A stretch of 6,348 bases of DNA, from positions 1 to 6,348 of the forward strand of contig CABQMM010000078.1 in assembly GCA_902465215.1 (NCBI GenBank), read 5' to 3'. Positions 6,233 to 6,348 of this stretch are shown in pieces. A program made the translations under genes and the position numbers. Positions within the stretch are counted from its first letter, which is position 1. Every line of letters begins with the position of its first letter. This DNA comes from an uncultured Bacillota bacterium (GTDB lineage: Bacteria; Bacillota; Clostridia; Peptostreptococcales; Anaerovoracaceae). Under the pieces are notes generated by a model. It did no database searches. It saw only the letters and a list, made by a program, of their open reading frames with translations, and was not told the DNA's origin.

Positions 6233-6348
6233 GAAGACATTTAAGCCGGGCGCTGTTCTCAGCCCGGTACCCGCAGTGATGGTTTCCTGCGGCAGAGGTT
6301 CAGAAAAGAATATTATAACGATAGCGTGGACGGGAATCATTAATTCTA
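6222..6348 (+). CDS. Flavin reductase-like (FMN-binding split barrel) protein, 5' part only
   Basis: The first 42 codons of a gene run off the window end. The visible protein begins MENKKTFKPGAVLSPVPAVM and continues VSCGRGSEKNIITIAWTGIINS. The pattern PGxxLxPxPAVMVSCG followed by NIITxAWTG is characteristic of small flavoreductase-like proteins with an FMN-binding split-barrel fold, common in anaerobic Firmicutes; these bind FMN, and their electron acceptor is usually not known. ATG 6222 overlaps rluD by 11 bases, with AAAGG at about 6210-6214 as a modest ribosome binding site. A GC-rich inverted repeat (6246-6251 with 6262-6267) lies in its early coding region. The family is fairly clear from the N-terminus, but the full domain cannot be checked here. 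The function has no obvious link to the neighbours. Confidence 0.75.
   Translation, partial: MENKKTFKPGAVLSPVPAVMVSCGRGSEKNIITIAWTGIINS

Overview
The window reads as chromosomal housekeeping DNA from a low-to-mid-GC Gram-positive bacterium, most likely in the class Clostridia. The evidence is the gene order (rpsP-khpA-rimM-trmD, then a yggS-sepF-divIVA-lspA-rluD block), strong GGAGG-type ribosome binding sites, and Firmicutes-type versions of SepF, DivIVA and LspA. I cannot name a genus. All eleven genes lie on the + strand and are packed tightly. The longest gap is the 81 bases between khpA and rimM, and most junctions overlap or nearly touch. No rRNA, tRNA, CRISPR array, insertion sequence or phage gene is visible.

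Bases 1-1944 form a translation and RNA-maturation block: ribosomal protein bS16 (rpsP), the KH-domain RNA chaperone KhpA, the 30S maturation factor RimM and the tRNA m1G37 methyltransferase TrmD. A strong hairpin sits in the khpA-rimM gap. The rplS gene (bL19), which normally follows trmD in Firmicutes, is not there.

Bases 1945-4831 form a cell-envelope and division block: a single-pass HlyD-like membrane protein, the PLP-homeostasis protein YggS/YlmE, the FtsZ-membrane tether SepF, and the polar/septal coiled-coil protein DivIVA. A promoter-like sequence ends right at the start codon of the HlyD-like gene, which lacks a Shine-Dalgarno sequence. The ylmG and ylmH genes, usually found between sepF and divIVA, are missing.

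Bases 4828-6348 hold lspA (lipoprotein signal peptidase) and rluD (large-subunit rRNA pseudouridine synthase), then the first 42 codons of a flavin-reductase-like protein cut by the window end. From 2937 onward the genes are overlapped or closely spaced, consistent with one transcript and translational coupling.

I see no clear new multi-gene system. The points worth following up are the possibly leaderless HlyD-like gene, the khpA-rimM hairpin, the missing canonical neighbours, and unusual residues at key positions in RimM, TrmD and DivIVA.
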